From: an uncultured Lachnospiraceae bacterium | GTDB taxonomy: Bacteria > Bacillota > Clostridia > Lachnospirales > Lachnospiraceae | Reading direction: 5' to 3' | NCBI GenBank assembly: GCA_934385475.1 | Contig: CAKRPS010000020.1 | Span: 1-44,615 of the forward strand | DNA length: 44,615 nucleotides | Shown: positions 8,239 through 17,889 of the stretch, piece by piece | How the letters are laid out: each line of letters opens with the position of its first letter | Position numbering within the stretch: position 1 is the first letter of the stretch | Notes under the pieces: generated by a model | The model's database searches: none | Seen by the model: the letters and a program-made list of their open reading frames with translations, nothing else | What the model was told of the DNA's origin: nothing | Position numbers and translations under genes: made by a program

Positions 8239-8271
8239 GCCGGAACGAATTGCACTATTTACATTTCCGGC
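8239..8271 (-). terminator. Terminator-like hairpin between divergent promoters
   Basis: GCCGGAA and TTCCGGC (8239-8245, 8265-8271) form a stem followed by TTTTTATTG on the minus strand. No minus-strand gene lies directly upstream. It overlaps the plus-strand -35 at 8258 and abuts the minus-strand -35 at 8232, so it may insulate the two divergent promoters. Confidence 0.5.
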
Positions 8272-8286
8272 ACATATCTGTATAGT
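8258..8286 (+). promoter_or_regulatory. Predicted sigma-A promoter of the 87-residue protein gene
   Basis: TTTACA (8258-8263), 17-bp spacer, TATAGT (8281-8286). Confidence 0.65.
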
Positions 8287-8331
8287 ATAAAAATAAAGCG
8301 ATTGTTGCATACACCAGAAAGGATTTCAGAA

Positions 8332-8595
8332 ATGTTTCGTTTATGGGCAAAAGAATTTAAAGATAACCGCATGATCCGTGACACTGTCGTAGAGGACGAC
8401 AGCAACGATACCAGAACACACAAGGTTTTCCATGCCCTGGATGAAGTATGCTATCGTTTTGATCTCGGCAAGCCAATCTGGCTCGATGCCACCATTCAGG
8501 ACTTCAAGCGCCATGACAAGGCACGTTTTTCCCAGGATAATTTTATTGAGACTATTGATTTTGATTATCTGGAAATCCATGTGATCGAAGAATAA
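8332..8595 (+). CDS. Conserved hypothetical protein, 87 residues
   Basis: A small soluble protein with no signal peptide or membrane helix. It starts MFRLWAKEFKDNRMIRD and is rich in charged residues, with alternating strand-like segments (KVFHALDEVCYRFDL, FIETIDFDYLEIHVIEE). It resembles short conserved proteins of unknown function in clostridia. The ATG at 8332 has AAAGG about 9 nt upstream; a longer frame from 8302 has no ribosome site and starts too near the promoter. No function is proposed. Confidence 0.75.
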   Translation: MFRLWAKEFKDNRMIRDTVVEDDSNDTRTHKVFHALDEVCYRFDLGKPIWLDATIQDFKRHDKARFSQDNFIETIDFDYLEIHVIEE

Positions 8596-8620
8596 AGAAA
8601 AATAAATTTGCATATTTCTA

Positions 8621-8649
8621 TTGACTCTGTGCACCCTAAGTAGTAGTAT
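8621..8649 (+). promoter_or_regulatory. Predicted sigma-A promoter of the HlyIII/PAQR gene
   Basis: TTGACT (8621-8626), 17-bp spacer, TAGTAT (8644-8649), giving a leader of about 55 nt before the ATG at 8712. Confidence 0.75.
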
Positions 8650-8711
8650 CGTATTATATTTAATGTAGTATTTAAAACTACTTGTTAGAGTTCGTAAAGG
8701 AGGAATTATCT

Positions 8712-9362
8712 ATGCAAATAACAATTCGTGAACCCGGAAGTGCCATCACACATCTGATTGGCGTCATTTTATCTGTACTGGCAACCACTCCTCTGTTGAT
8801 CAAAGTAGCTGTTCAGGATGACCACACAGCCTTCATCGCCATGGCAATCTTTATGTGCAGCATGGTTGCTCTCTACAGCGCCAGCACCATATACCACAGT
8901 GTAACCGTCAGAGACCGCATTCTGCGCGTCTTTCGTAAGCTTGACCACATGATGATCTTTGTTCTGATCGCCGGTTCCTACACCCCTATCTGTCTCATTG
9001 TTCTCGGTGGAAAATCCGGCTACACACTGCTCGCCGTTGTCTGGGGAATTGCTCTGGCCGGCATGACCATCAAGGCCTGCTGGATCACCTGTCCCAAGTG
9101 GTTTTCCTCGGTCATCTACATTGCCATGGGCTGGATCTGCCTTGCTGTATTTGGCACACTTTGGAATACCCTGCCTCACAGTGCCTTTCTCTGGCTTCTC
9201 GCAGGCGGTATCATCTACACAGTCGGCGGTGTGATCTACGCCCTGAAATTGCCTATTTTCAACGCAAAGCACCGTTTCTTTGGCTCCCACGAGATCTTCC
9301 ATCTCTTTGTTTTAGGCGGAAGCATCTGCCACTTTATCTTCATGTATCAGTATGTTGCATAA
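8712..9362 (+). CDS. Hemolysin III / PAQR family membrane protein
   Basis: A 216-residue seven-helix membrane protein of the HlyIII (YqfA/PAQR) family. The predicted metal-site residues of the family are all present: Ser and His in YSASTIYHS (about 55-65), His/Asp in RKLDHMMIF (about 77-85), and the C-terminal HEIFHLFVLGG with two histidines. PAQR proteins are thought to be zinc-dependent hydrolase-like membrane proteins affecting lipid homeostasis; bacterial members are poorly characterised and the hemolysin name may be misleading. The ATG at 8712 follows AAAGGAGG at ideal spacing. It is a single-gene unit between a promoter and a bidirectional terminator. Confidence 0.9.
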   Translation: MQITIREPGSAITHLIGVILSVLATTPLLIKVAVQDDHTAFIAMAIFMCSMVALYSASTIYHSVTVRDRILRVFRKLDHMMIFVLIAGSYTPICLIVLGGKSGYTLLAVVWGIALAGMTIKACWITCPKWFSSVIYIAMGWICLAVFGTLWNTLPHSAFLWLLAGGIIYTVGGVIYALKLPIFNAKHRFFGSHEIFHLFVLGGSICHFIFMYQYVA

Positions 9363-9387
9363 AATTGAACTATCTCTATGAAGAAAG

Positions 9388-9434
9388 AAAAGGCGAAATA
9401 AATGGATTCTCAGAACACATTTATTCCGCCTTTT
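9388..9434. terminator. Bidirectional terminator between convergent HlyIII and galE genes
   Basis: AAAGGCG and AATAAATG pair with CATTTATT and CGCCTTT around a 13-nt loop. T-runs follow on both strands. Confidence 0.75.
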
Positions 9435-9486
9435 ATAATCTTGTAATTTGCTTCTAATAGCGCAACAGCACTCTCAGAAAACCATA

Positions 9487-10503
9487 TTAGTCATCGTATC
9501 CGTTCGGATTGTTGCTCTGCCATCTCCAGGAATCCTCGCACATATCCTTGATTCCGTACTGTGCTTCCCAGCCGAGTTCTCTCTTTGCCTTGTCTGCATT
9601 GGAGTAACAGGTTGCGATATCACCCGCACGTCTTCCCTTGATCACATAAGGAATCTTCACACCGGTCGCTTCCTCAAAGTTCTTCACGATATCTAGTACG
9701 CTGTATCCTACGCCGGTTCCCAGATTGTAGATGCAAAGTCCGGCTTTCTCCTCAATCTTCTTGAGAGCCTTTACGTGGCCGACTGCCAGGTCAACTACAT
9801 GGATGTAATCACGGACACCTGTGCCGTCCGGTGTATCGTAATCATTACCGAACACACCAAGCTCTTTCAACTTGCCAACTGCAACCTGTGTGATGTAAGG
9901 CATCAGGTTGTTTGGAATACCATTGGGATTCTCGCCGATGGTTCCGCTCTTGTGAGCACCGATCGGGTTAAAGTAACGGAGCAGGATCACATTCCATTCC
10001 GGATCTGCTTTCTGTATGTCTGTCAGGATCTGCTCCAGCATGGATTTGGTCCATCCGTAAGGATTTGTACACTGTCCCTTCGGGCACTCCTCTGTGATCG
10101 GGATCATGGCAGGATCACCGTATACGGTTGCGGAAGAAGAGAAGATAATGTTCTTCACATTGTGCTTGCGCATCACATCAACCAGCGTCAAAGTACCTGC
10201 AATGTTGTTCTCATAATATTCCCAGGGCTTCTGTACGGATTCACCGACTGCCTTGAGTCCTGCAAAATGGATGCAGCAATCGATCTTTTCCTGGTTAAAT
10301 ACCTTTTCCAGTGCTTCCCGGTCTAAGATGTCTGCCTTGTAGAATTTTACCGGCTTGCCGGTGATCTTCTCTACTCTCTGCAGAGACTTCTCACTGGAAT
10401 TAGAAAGATTATCCAGAACGACCACGTCATATCCTGCGTTCTGTAATTCTACTACCGTATGGGAACCGATATATCCGGCACCGCCTGTTACTAAAATCGT
10501 CAT
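9487..10503 (-). CDS. galE: UDP-glucose 4-epimerase (GalE)
   Basis: Interconverts UDP-glucose and UDP-galactose in the Leloir pathway and supplies UDP-galactose for surface polysaccharides. It is a 338-residue extended short-chain dehydrogenase. The NAD-binding GGAGYIGSH is at about 8-16, SSSATVYG at about 122-129, and the catalytic Tyr/Lys pair in YGWTKSM at about 149-155. Length and motifs are complete. The start MTILVTGG (10503) is chosen because the gene-proximal end of an R1 repeat provides GAGGG 6 nt upstream; a start four codons earlier would lie inside that site. It follows the UDPGP-family uridylyltransferase gene on the same strand, a logical partner supplying UDP-glucose. Confidence 0.95.
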   Translation of the reverse strand: MTILVTGGAGYIGSHTVVELQNAGYDVVVLDNLSNSSEKSLQRVEKITGKPVKFYKADILDREALEKVFNQEKIDCCIHFAGLKAVGESVQKPWEYYENNIAGTLTLVDVMRKHNVKNIIFSSSATVYGDPAMIPITEECPKGQCTNPYGWTKSMLEQILTDIQKADPEWNVILLRYFNPIGAHKSGTIGENPNGIPNNLMPYITQVAVGKLKELGVFGNDYDTPDGTGVRDYIHVVDLAVGHVKALKKIEEKAGLCIYNLGTGVGYSVLDIVKNFEEATGVKIPYVIKGRRAGDIATCYSNADKAKRELGWEAQYGIKDMCEDSWRWQSNNPNGYDD

Positions 10504-10508
10504 ATCAA

Positions 10509-10582
10509 CCCTCATTTCTACGCACGCTTTCTCATTTCGAGTTTGTGCCGGGTGCGCGCAGACACAAATCTCGTGTGTAAGG
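10509..10582 (-). repeat. R1 dispersed repeat, copy A (upstream of galE)
   Basis: A diverged copy. It keeps the gene-proximal GCGTGCG-TAGAAATGAGGG end and the TTTGTG/CACAAA hairpin (10542-10547 with 10563-10568), but the second hairpin arm is degraded. The GAGGG at its end is the galE ribosome binding site. Confidence 0.65.
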
Positions 10583-10727
10583 AATCCATATAGGAAAGCT
10601 TCTTCACACTTCTCCCCATTTCGGATGTGAATTTGTTTTCTTAACTTACCCTAAGTCTACAAGCTACATGCCATGTATTCAATATAATAATGTTAATGAA
10701 AGCTGTCGAAATGTTATAAATGCAAGC

Positions 10728-11954
10728 CTACAATTCAATGCCGTTCTGCTTGCAGAGCTCTCTTGCCGAATCCACGGAATCCACACCTGTCTTGTTTTTG
10801 ATCGGAGCAAACTCATGCTCACGGATAACCTCAAATGGCAGGCAGGAATCCAGTTCGTGAATCATATCCAGCACTAACTGCTCAAACTTATAGCCGTTCG
10901 GGGTCTCGGGTCTGATATGTTCTCCCTCCTTGCTCAGATAGGGAATCTTCTTCTCTACAACATGAAGCGGAAGTTTTTTGCTTACGATCTCTTCCAGATC
11001 TTTTTCACGGAAAAGGTAATTCAGGATGACGCCAAAATTGTAAGCGGGTTCTCCCTTCTCATCCTTAGCCGCCATCAGTTCTTCTGTCATTTCATAATAT
11101 TCTACGATAGAGGGCTTTCCATCTTCAAGGCACATAGCGCCCACCTTTTCATCCGGAGTCACCTTTCTAACTACCTTGGAACCGACTGCGCTGTTCGTCG
11201 CGATCGTGGCACCGACAAAGCAGGGGTCCGCAATTCTCTGCAGTACATTATCTACGGAGAATACGTTGAGCCATTCTACCCCGGCTGCCTTCACTTTATC
11301 TGCAACTCCCCATTTCATCATAGAGAGGAACCAGCCGCCGTTGCCATTGGGAGAGGTTGATATCTTATACTTCTCTTCCATGTAAACCTTCCCATTATAA
11401 TCAGCCGCCGGAGCCATATCCTGCATAAAGAAGGTAATATAGTCAGGATTGTATCCGAAATAATTCTTTTCTTTCAAAAATCTGGTTGTCGTCTCATGGT
11501 TCTTATCGCTCGTCATGATGTAGAGCGGAACCCATGCTCCGGCCTGGTGAACCACATCCATAAGATTCTCGATCAGTCTCTGGAAAATATATACATCTCT
11601 GGTAATTCCGATATTGTAGACACCCTTTGGCTGGTCTGAACCCAGTCTGGTTCCCATTCCTCCGGCCAGCAGGACAGCTCCCACCTTTCCTTCCCGGATG
11701 GCGGTAAGTCCGATCTTTTCAAACTCGTCCTTTCTCTTCTCGATTTCAGGACGCTGCATAACTGCGATCGGTGTGATCTTCCCTCTGGCATCCGGGTGCT
11801 GTTTCTTGTCACACATGGCAAGTACGCCAAAGTCCGTATCCTCGATCTGCTTTAGCAGCTGACTCTTTTCTTCCTCGTTCAGTTCGTTGTAGTAATCTAA
11901 TACGTGAAGCTGTCCGCTCTTTTGCAGCTTCTCATAAGCTTCTTGATATTCCAT
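10728..11954 (-). CDS. UDPGP-family UTP--sugar-1-phosphate uridylyltransferase
   Basis: A 408-residue nucleotidyltransferase of the eukaryote-like UDPGP family (as in UDP-glucose and UDP-GlcNAc pyrophosphorylases), not the short bacterial GalU type. The nucleotide-binding signature LLAGGMGTRLGSDQPKGVY is at about 96-114. The uridine and sugar contacts in TSPNGNGGWF and the VDNVL region are also recognisable. It should make a UDP-sugar from UTP and a sugar 1-phosphate. With galE next to it, UDP-glucose or UDP-galactose is likely, though UDP-GlcNAc cannot be excluded. GGGAGGAAACT precedes the ATG. It is about 76 bp downstream of the DUF4422 gene and may share transcription. Confidence 0.85.
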   Translation of the reverse strand: MEYQEAYEKLQKSGQLHVLDYYNELNEEEKSQLLKQIEDTDFGVLAMCDKKQHPDARGKITPIAVMQRPEIEKRKDEFEKIGLTAIREGKVGAVLLAGGMGTRLGSDQPKGVYNIGITRDVYIFQRLIENLMDVVHQAGAWVPLYIMTSDKNHETTTRFLKEKNYFGYNPDYITFFMQDMAPAADYNGKVYMEEKYKISTSPNGNGGWFLSMMKWGVADKVKAAGVEWLNVFSVDNVLQRIADPCFVGATIATNSAVGSKVVRKVTPDEKVGAMCLEDGKPSIVEYYEMTEELMAAKDEKGEPAYNFGVILNYLFREKDLEEIVSKKLPLHVVEKKIPYLSKEGEHIRPETPNGYKFEQLVLDMIHELDSCLPFEVIREHEFAPIKNKTGVDSVDSARELCKQNGIEL

Positions 11955-12030
11955 AGTTTCCTCCCTTTCACGAGTATTTACTTCTATCTAGTTTACCATG
12001 TATTTGCCGCCACAACAACTGTTTCCGCCA

Positions 12031-13101
12031 TCACGCGTCAAGGAGTCTGCGTGCCGCATCACGTGAAATCTCCGAAACATGGTTATCTGCAAGATAATTC
12101 TCCGCCTCCTGACGGGTCATTTCCTCGAAATCCTGTAACGTCAGCGCTCTGACCGCTTCGTTAACCCGCTGAAAATGTCTCATCAACAGATCAAAGTCCT
12201 GTATCCGGTCGATCGTGCTCTCTCCGTACCTGTCCTGCTCCAGTTCGCAGACTGCGATCACCTGCATGGACAGTTTCAGCTCTCCGGTGATATCTGAAGC
12301 CTCCATCAGAACGTCGGGCCGTTTCTCAAGACATTTCAGGAAGTACTCCTTCGCCCCGGCGATATCTTTCTGTCTGAAAAAGACGGCAAGCCGCTCCTTA
12401 ATCTCCGCCGTCTCTCTTTTTTCATCCGTCATTCCCACTTTACACTCATATACCCTGAGCTTTCTGACATGTGCCCAGACCATCAGCAGAAATTCCGAAA
12501 TAAAGCCGTAAACTCTCTTGTGATAATCGTCATAACCGGACGCATCGATCCTGTCCTGCACCCGGTCAAATATTCCAAACAGCCACGAGCAGTACTCGTC
12601 ATAGAGCGGTTTGGAACAGACCATCATATTTCCGAAATAGGTTCCTTTGCCATGCACCAGTTTCTCAAAAGCCTCATAATAGTCCGGGTAACTCTCCCGG
12701 ATAACCTCGCCGACCGCCTGCAGGTCATGCAGGTTATAGTCGCTCGCATAGCCATTATAATAACTATAATTCAGTTTCAGCTTCTTCGAGGTGATGATAT
12801 CATAGTCCTTCAGAATCTCCTCATATTCCTGTTCCGTCAGGATATTACCCTCTTCGCTGCAGAAATATCTCCGATAATGGCAGATTCCCACATGACCATC
12901 CGTCCGGAAATTCTTCCACACCCAGTAAACACCTGTCAGTTCGCCGAAATAGCAGTTCTTTTCAGAGATGTTGTCTCCCGTGTCATCTCCTATATAGCCT
13001 AGATCCGCAGACACAGCACGCCCCACCTGAAGTGGAACATACACCGGGTCCTTCGGTGCCGGAAATTTCTTATGTGTCATGGCAAAAACAACCGTTCCCA
13101 T
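12031..13101 (-). CDS. DUF4422-domain glycosyltransferase-like protein
   Basis: A 356-residue cytoplasmic protein. The N-terminal two thirds (about 1-235) is a DUF4422 domain, found in capsule and exopolysaccharide gene sets and regarded as a glycosyltransferase. Typical pieces are FAMTHKKF near the start, DNISEKNCYFGELTGVYWVW (about 43-62), and GICHYRRYF (about 72-80). A further 120-residue helical region follows that I do not recognise. Nearby uridylyltransferase and galE genes would supply UDP-sugars. The ribosome site is the AATGAGGA end of R1 copy D, 12 nt from the ATG. It follows the MATE gene by 40 bp, so the two are probably co-transcribed. Confidence 0.8.
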   Translation of the reverse strand: MGTVVFAMTHKKFPAPKDPVYVPLQVGRAVSADLGYIGDDTGDNISEKNCYFGELTGVYWVWKNFRTDGHVGICHYRRYFCSEEGNILTEQEYEEILKDYDIITSKKLKLNYSYYNGYASDYNLHDLQAVGEVIRESYPDYYEAFEKLVHGKGTYFGNMMVCSKPLYDEYCSWLFGIFDRVQDRIDASGYDDYHKRVYGFISEFLLMVWAHVRKLRVYECKVGMTDEKRETAEIKERLAVFFRQKDIAGAKEYFLKCLEKRPDVLMEASDITGELKLSMQVIAVCELEQDRYGESTIDRIQDFDLLMRHFQRVNEAVRALTLQDFEEMTRQEAENYLADNHVSEISRDAARRLLDA

Positions 13102-13110
13102 TCTTTTTTA

Positions 13111-13141
13111 TCCTCATTTCTGCGCACGCTTTTTGCGCATG
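13111..13141 (-). repeat. R1 dispersed repeat, copy D (minimal, between MATE and DUF4422 genes)
   Basis: A 31-bp core identical to positions 25941-25971 of copy B. It holds the TGCGCA/TGCGCA hairpin followed by the AGAAATGAGGA ribosome site. It begins right after the MATE stop codon and fills most of the 40-bp gap. Confidence 0.85.
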
Positions 13142-14512
13142 TCAGGCTGTCTCTTTCTGTATTTCGGTCCTTCGTTTTTCCAGAATGACAGCCATTTTCT
13201 TTTTGACAAGGAAATAAGCCGGTATCAGGAAAATATCCGCAAAGATCCACGCAAGAGGATTCGCAAAGCACACTGCCGGGAATCCAAAAGCCGGAACCAG
13301 AACAAATCCCGCAAGTCCTCTCGCAAGCATTTCAAACGCCCCTGCAAATACTGCCAGCTTGCTGAAGCCCATTCCCTGAATGAGAAACCGGACAATATTG
13401 ACCAACGCAAGCGGAAAATAAAACAGGACGTTCACACGGATAAACACATAGGCGTTTGCCAGAATAACTGTCTCACCCGCATCCAAAAACAGTAGCAGCA
13501 ACACCTGCCCCAAAGTAAAGACAACCCCTACGGCAATCAGGGAATAGAGCAGTCCAAGCAGGGTACAGGACTTGAGTCCTTTTCCTACTCTGTCAAGATC
13601 ACCCGCACCTATATTCTGTCCTCCGTAGGTTGCCATTGTCGAACCCATCGCATCAAACGGACACATCAAAAGCATGCTCACCTTATTTCCCGCTGTGACA
13701 GCGGCCACGGCATCTGATCCGATCCCATTGACCGCACTCTGCAAAATAACGCTGCCGATCGCCGTAATGGAATACTGCAGCCCCATCGGGATTCCCATAT
13801 TGCACAGTCTTGCCACACATTCACCATTCCACTTCCACTCTTCTCCCGAGAGGTGCAGAATCGGATATTTGCGGCACATATAAATCAGACAGCAAACTCC
13901 CGCAATCGCCTGTGAGAGAACTGTCGCAACAGCTGCACCAGCCACTCCCATCGGAATGACGATGATCAGCAGCAGATCCAGAAAGATATTCAAAACGGCC
14001 GCCATCACAAGAAAGATGACCGGCGTACGGCTGTCTCCGAGAGAGCGGATGATTGCCGCCGTTACATTGTACAAAAACACCACCGGAATTCCGATAAAAA
14101 TAACAATAATATAGTCATATGCCCCATCGATAATGTTCTCCGGTGTCCGCATCCACTGCAAAATAGAGCGGCACAGAAGTGACACTACGACTGTCATGAC
14201 CACCGCAAAAATCACGGAAAGCCACACACTGTTTGCCACAAATCTCCGCAGCTTCGGTGCGTTCCCCGCGCCAAATTCCTGTGCGATCGGAAGCGCAAAT
14301 CCGTTGCATACTCCCATACAGAATCCTATGATCAGAAAATTCACAGAGCCGGTAGCCCCAACGGCTGCCAGCGCTTCTACTCCCAGATAGTGGCCGACGA
14401 TGATCGTATCCACCATGCTGTAGAACTGCTGAAACAAAAGTCCAAACAAAAGCGGTACGGCAAAGCCCAGAATCAGTCTCATAGGGCTGCCCTTTGTCAT
14501 ATCTTTTTCCAT
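13142..14512 (-). CDS. MATE family efflux transporter
   Basis: A 456-residue, 12-helix inner membrane transporter of the multidrug and toxin extrusion family, which exports organic cations or other small molecules using Na+ or H+ gradients. The N-terminus MEKDMTKGSPMRLILGFAVP and the motif VDTIIVGHYLGVEALAAVGATG are classical. The two six-helix halves are both complete. The ATG ending at 14512 follows AGAGAGGAATCTC; a frame extending to 14575 has no ribosome site. The substrate is unknown. Its position upstream of a glycosyltransferase gene would also allow a role in envelope precursor export, but this is speculation. Confidence 0.9.
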   Translation of the reverse strand: MEKDMTKGSPMRLILGFAVPLLFGLLFQQFYSMVDTIIVGHYLGVEALAAVGATGSVNFLIIGFCMGVCNGFALPIAQEFGAGNAPKLRRFVANSVWLSVIFAVVMTVVVSLLCRSILQWMRTPENIIDGAYDYIIVIFIGIPVVFLYNVTAAIIRSLGDSRTPVIFLVMAAVLNIFLDLLLIIVIPMGVAGAAVATVLSQAIAGVCCLIYMCRKYPILHLSGEEWKWNGECVARLCNMGIPMGLQYSITAIGSVILQSAVNGIGSDAVAAVTAGNKVSMLLMCPFDAMGSTMATYGGQNIGAGDLDRVGKGLKSCTLLGLLYSLIAVGVVFTLGQVLLLLFLDAGETVILANAYVFIRVNVLFYFPLALVNIVRFLIQGMGFSKLAVFAGAFEMLARGLAGFVLVPAFGFPAVCFANPLAWIFADIFLIPAYFLVKKKMAVILEKRRTEIQKETA

Positions 14513-14596
14513 GAGATTCCTCTCTTTCTGTGCCTCTATCACAGGTATCATAGCAGAAACCTTCCGGCACTTCAATCACTACATTTCTTTTTTTCA

Positions 14597-14634
14597 GGGG
14601 GCACAAAGCCCCCGGAATGCGGAGGCATCCGGGG
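14597..14634 (-). terminator. Overlapping GC-rich hairpins after abfA
   Basis: CCCCGGAATGC/GCATCCGGGG (14610-14634) and GGGGGC/GCCCCC (14597-14613) overlap and are mutually exclusive. On the minus strand GGCTTTGTG follows the first, a poor U-tract. It is likely the end of the arabinofuranosidase transcript, but an attenuator for the MATE gene is also possible. Confidence 0.5.
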
Positions 14635-14681
14635 ACTTGCGCGTAAAGGTTTGTTTATGAAAAAGGAAAAAAAGTATTAAG

Positions 14682-16247
<1,566 letters not shown>

Positions 16248-16292
16248 TTATCAGATTTCTTTAATTTATCTATATCTTTTCTTCCGTTGTAT

Positions 16293-16321
16293 TTGACTTT
16301 TTTTCCGGTATTCGCTATGCT
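16293..16321 (+). promoter_or_regulatory. Predicted sigma-A promoter of the AraC-family regulator
   Basis: TTGACT (16293-16298), 17-bp spacer, TATGCT (16316-16321), in the 206-bp divergent space shared with abfA. I found no convincing repeated operator in this space by eye. Confidence 0.7.
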
Positions 16322-16387
16322 AAACCAAACAGAGCCCATTGCCTTTACGGCATGATGCTTCGAACTAATAGAGAGGAAACCGATTCT

Positions 16388-17179
16388 ATGTTTCATATCA
16401 CTTACTGCGACTATAACAGGACAAACCCGGACTACGATATCATCAACAGGCCTTACGGCAGCGGCGACTATCTGCTGCTCCTGTTCTGGACTCCTATGAA
16501 GGTTCATCTGTACGACAAGATCATCCAGACCAGAGAGGGGGCTTTTCTGCTCTTTTCTCCCGGTTTTCCGCAGGTCTATCAGTCAGTCCGTCGTTTTCAC
16601 AACAGCTTTATTCACTTCACCTGCGATGACGATCTGTTTGTGAAGGAGTACGACATTCCCCTGAATCAGGTTATCTATCCTTCCAATCCGGCGCTTCTCA
16701 ATGAACTGTGCCGCAGCATTTACGTGGAAAATGTCTCCAAGATGGATTTCTACGCACAGCAGAGCGACCATCTCATGCATCAGCTCCTTATCCTGTTATC
16801 CAGACAGTACCATATCTGCCGGGAGGATTCTGCCGCATCCGGCTCTCTCTACCCGCAGTTCCAGAAGGCCCGCACAGAGATTCTGACCAACATCGACAGA
16901 GACTGGTCCTCCTCCACGATGGCCGCCCTCACCAATCTGGGCATCAGCCAGTTCTACCATTATTATAAGCTTTTCTTCAACCGTTCCCCGAAGGCCGAGC
17001 TGCTTGATGCCCGTCTGGAGCGTGCAAAGTATCTGCTTCAGATTGAAAAGCTGCCCGTGTCCCAGGCCGCCGTCCAATCCGGTTTCGACAATCTTTCCCA
17101 CTTCACGAGGTACTTCAAGAGCTGCTTTGGCATGTCTCCTTCCGAATACGCAAACACCCGGGTGCTTACGGATCAGTAA
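16388..17179 (+). CDS. AraC-family transcriptional regulator
   Basis: A 263-residue regulator with an N-terminal cupin-like sensor (about 10-140) and a C-terminal AraC DNA-binding domain (about 160-258). The first helix-turn-helix region includes ISQFYHYYKLFFNRSPKAEL, and the second has AAVQSGFDNLSHFTRYFKSC followed by the GMSPSEY signature. It is divergent from the arabinofuranosidase gene across 206 bp, so it probably activates it in response to arabinose or an arabino-oligosaccharide; this is inferred from position. The ATG at 16388 has AGAGGAAA about 9 nt upstream; an upstream frame from 16352 has no better site. Confidence 0.88.
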   Translation: MFHITYCDYNRTNPDYDIINRPYGSGDYLLLLFWTPMKVHLYDKIIQTREGAFLLFSPGFPQVYQSVRRFHNSFIHFTCDDDLFVKEYDIPLNQVIYPSNPALLNELCRSIYVENVSKMDFYAQQSDHLMHQLLILLSRQYHICREDSAASGSLYPQFQKARTEILTNIDRDWSSSTMAALTNLGISQFYHYYKLFFNRSPKAELLDARLERAKYLLQIEKLPVSQAAVQSGFDNLSHFTRYFKSCFGMSPSEYANTRVLTDQ

Positions 17180-17190
17180 GCCCCGGGTGT
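17154..17190. terminator. Shared 15-bp hairpin between convergent araC-type and apt genes
   Basis: ACACCCGGG-GCTTAC pairs with GTAAGC-CCGGGTGT around GGATCA. It contains the last codons and stop (17177-17179) of the regulator gene. TTTG follows on the minus strand; the plus-strand U-rich run is 20 nt away. Confidence 0.6.
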
Positions 17191-17228
17191 CATATCCTGT
17201 ATAATTTTTATATAGTTCCTGTTTCTTT

Positions 17229-17753
17229 CTATTTTCCTTCGTAGATGATGACGCTGTCCACATCGTAGCCTTTCAGACGTTCTCTTCCCTTCAGCCCTGC
17301 GAGTTCCATCAGGAAAATCACCTTCACCACTTCTCCGCCAAGCTCCTCGATCATCTGGATTGCCGCCTCGATCGTACCGCCTGTTGCGATCAGATCATCG
17401 ACCACAACAACCTTCTGTCCGGGTTTGATCGAATCCTTGTGCATCTCGATCACCGCACTGCCATACTCCAGATCATATTCCTTGGAAATCGTCTCCATCG
17501 GAAGCTTTCCCTTCTTACGTACCGGAACAAACGCTTTGTGTAAGGCGTAAGCAATGGGAACCCCGAAAATAAATCCTCTGGACTCTGTCCCCACGATCAC
17601 ATCAAAATCCAACCCATCCAGCATAGCCTTCATGGAGTCAATCGCCATAGCAAGTCCGTCCGCGTCCTGCAACACGCTGGTCACATCCCGGAAAATAATT
17701 CCCTTCTCCGGAAAATCCGGAATGCTGCGCACATAATCCTCCATCTTCTTCAT
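17229..17753 (-). CDS. apt: Adenine phosphoribosyltransferase
   Basis: Salvages adenine to AMP using PRPP in the cytoplasm. It is 174 residues, the normal length. The PRPP-binding loop VVVVDDLIATGGTIEAA is at about 117-133, the N-terminal PDFPEKGIIFRDVT at about 12-25, and the ESRGFIFG flexible loop at about 57-64. All catalytic residues expected for Apt are present. GGAGGAATGACAG gives a good ribosome site for the ATG at 17753. It is divergent from a MATE gene and convergent with the AraC-type gene. Confidence 0.95.
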   Translation of the reverse strand: MKKMEDYVRSIPDFPEKGIIFRDVTSVLQDADGLAMAIDSMKAMLDGLDFDVIVGTESRGFIFGVPIAYALHKAFVPVRKKGKLPMETISKEYDLEYGSAVIEMHKDSIKPGQKVVVVDDLIATGGTIEAAIQMIEELGGEVVKVIFLMELAGLKGRERLKGYDVDSVIIYEGK

Positions 17754-17779
17754 CTGTCATTCCTCCGTTTTTTGATTTA

Positions 17780-17808
17780 AGAATACCACATTTTGTCTTG
17801 TTACGGTA
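17780..17808 (-). promoter_or_regulatory. Possible apt promoter
   Basis: Minus-strand TACCGT (17803-17808), 17-bp spacer ending TGG, TATTCT (17780-17785). The -35 is poor but the -10 is extended. Confidence 0.4.
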
Positions 17809-17817
17809 CGGTTTTTG

Positions 17818-17846
17818 TTGACTTTTTGAATGCCTTGCGCTAAATT
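17818..17846 (+). promoter_or_regulatory. Predicted sigma-A promoter of the second MATE gene
   Basis: TTGACT (17818-17823), 17-bp spacer, TAAATT (17841-17846). Confidence 0.6.
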
Positions 17847-17889
17847 GGTTCTACTATCGTCTTTATCTATATTATGAAGGGGGAAAATT

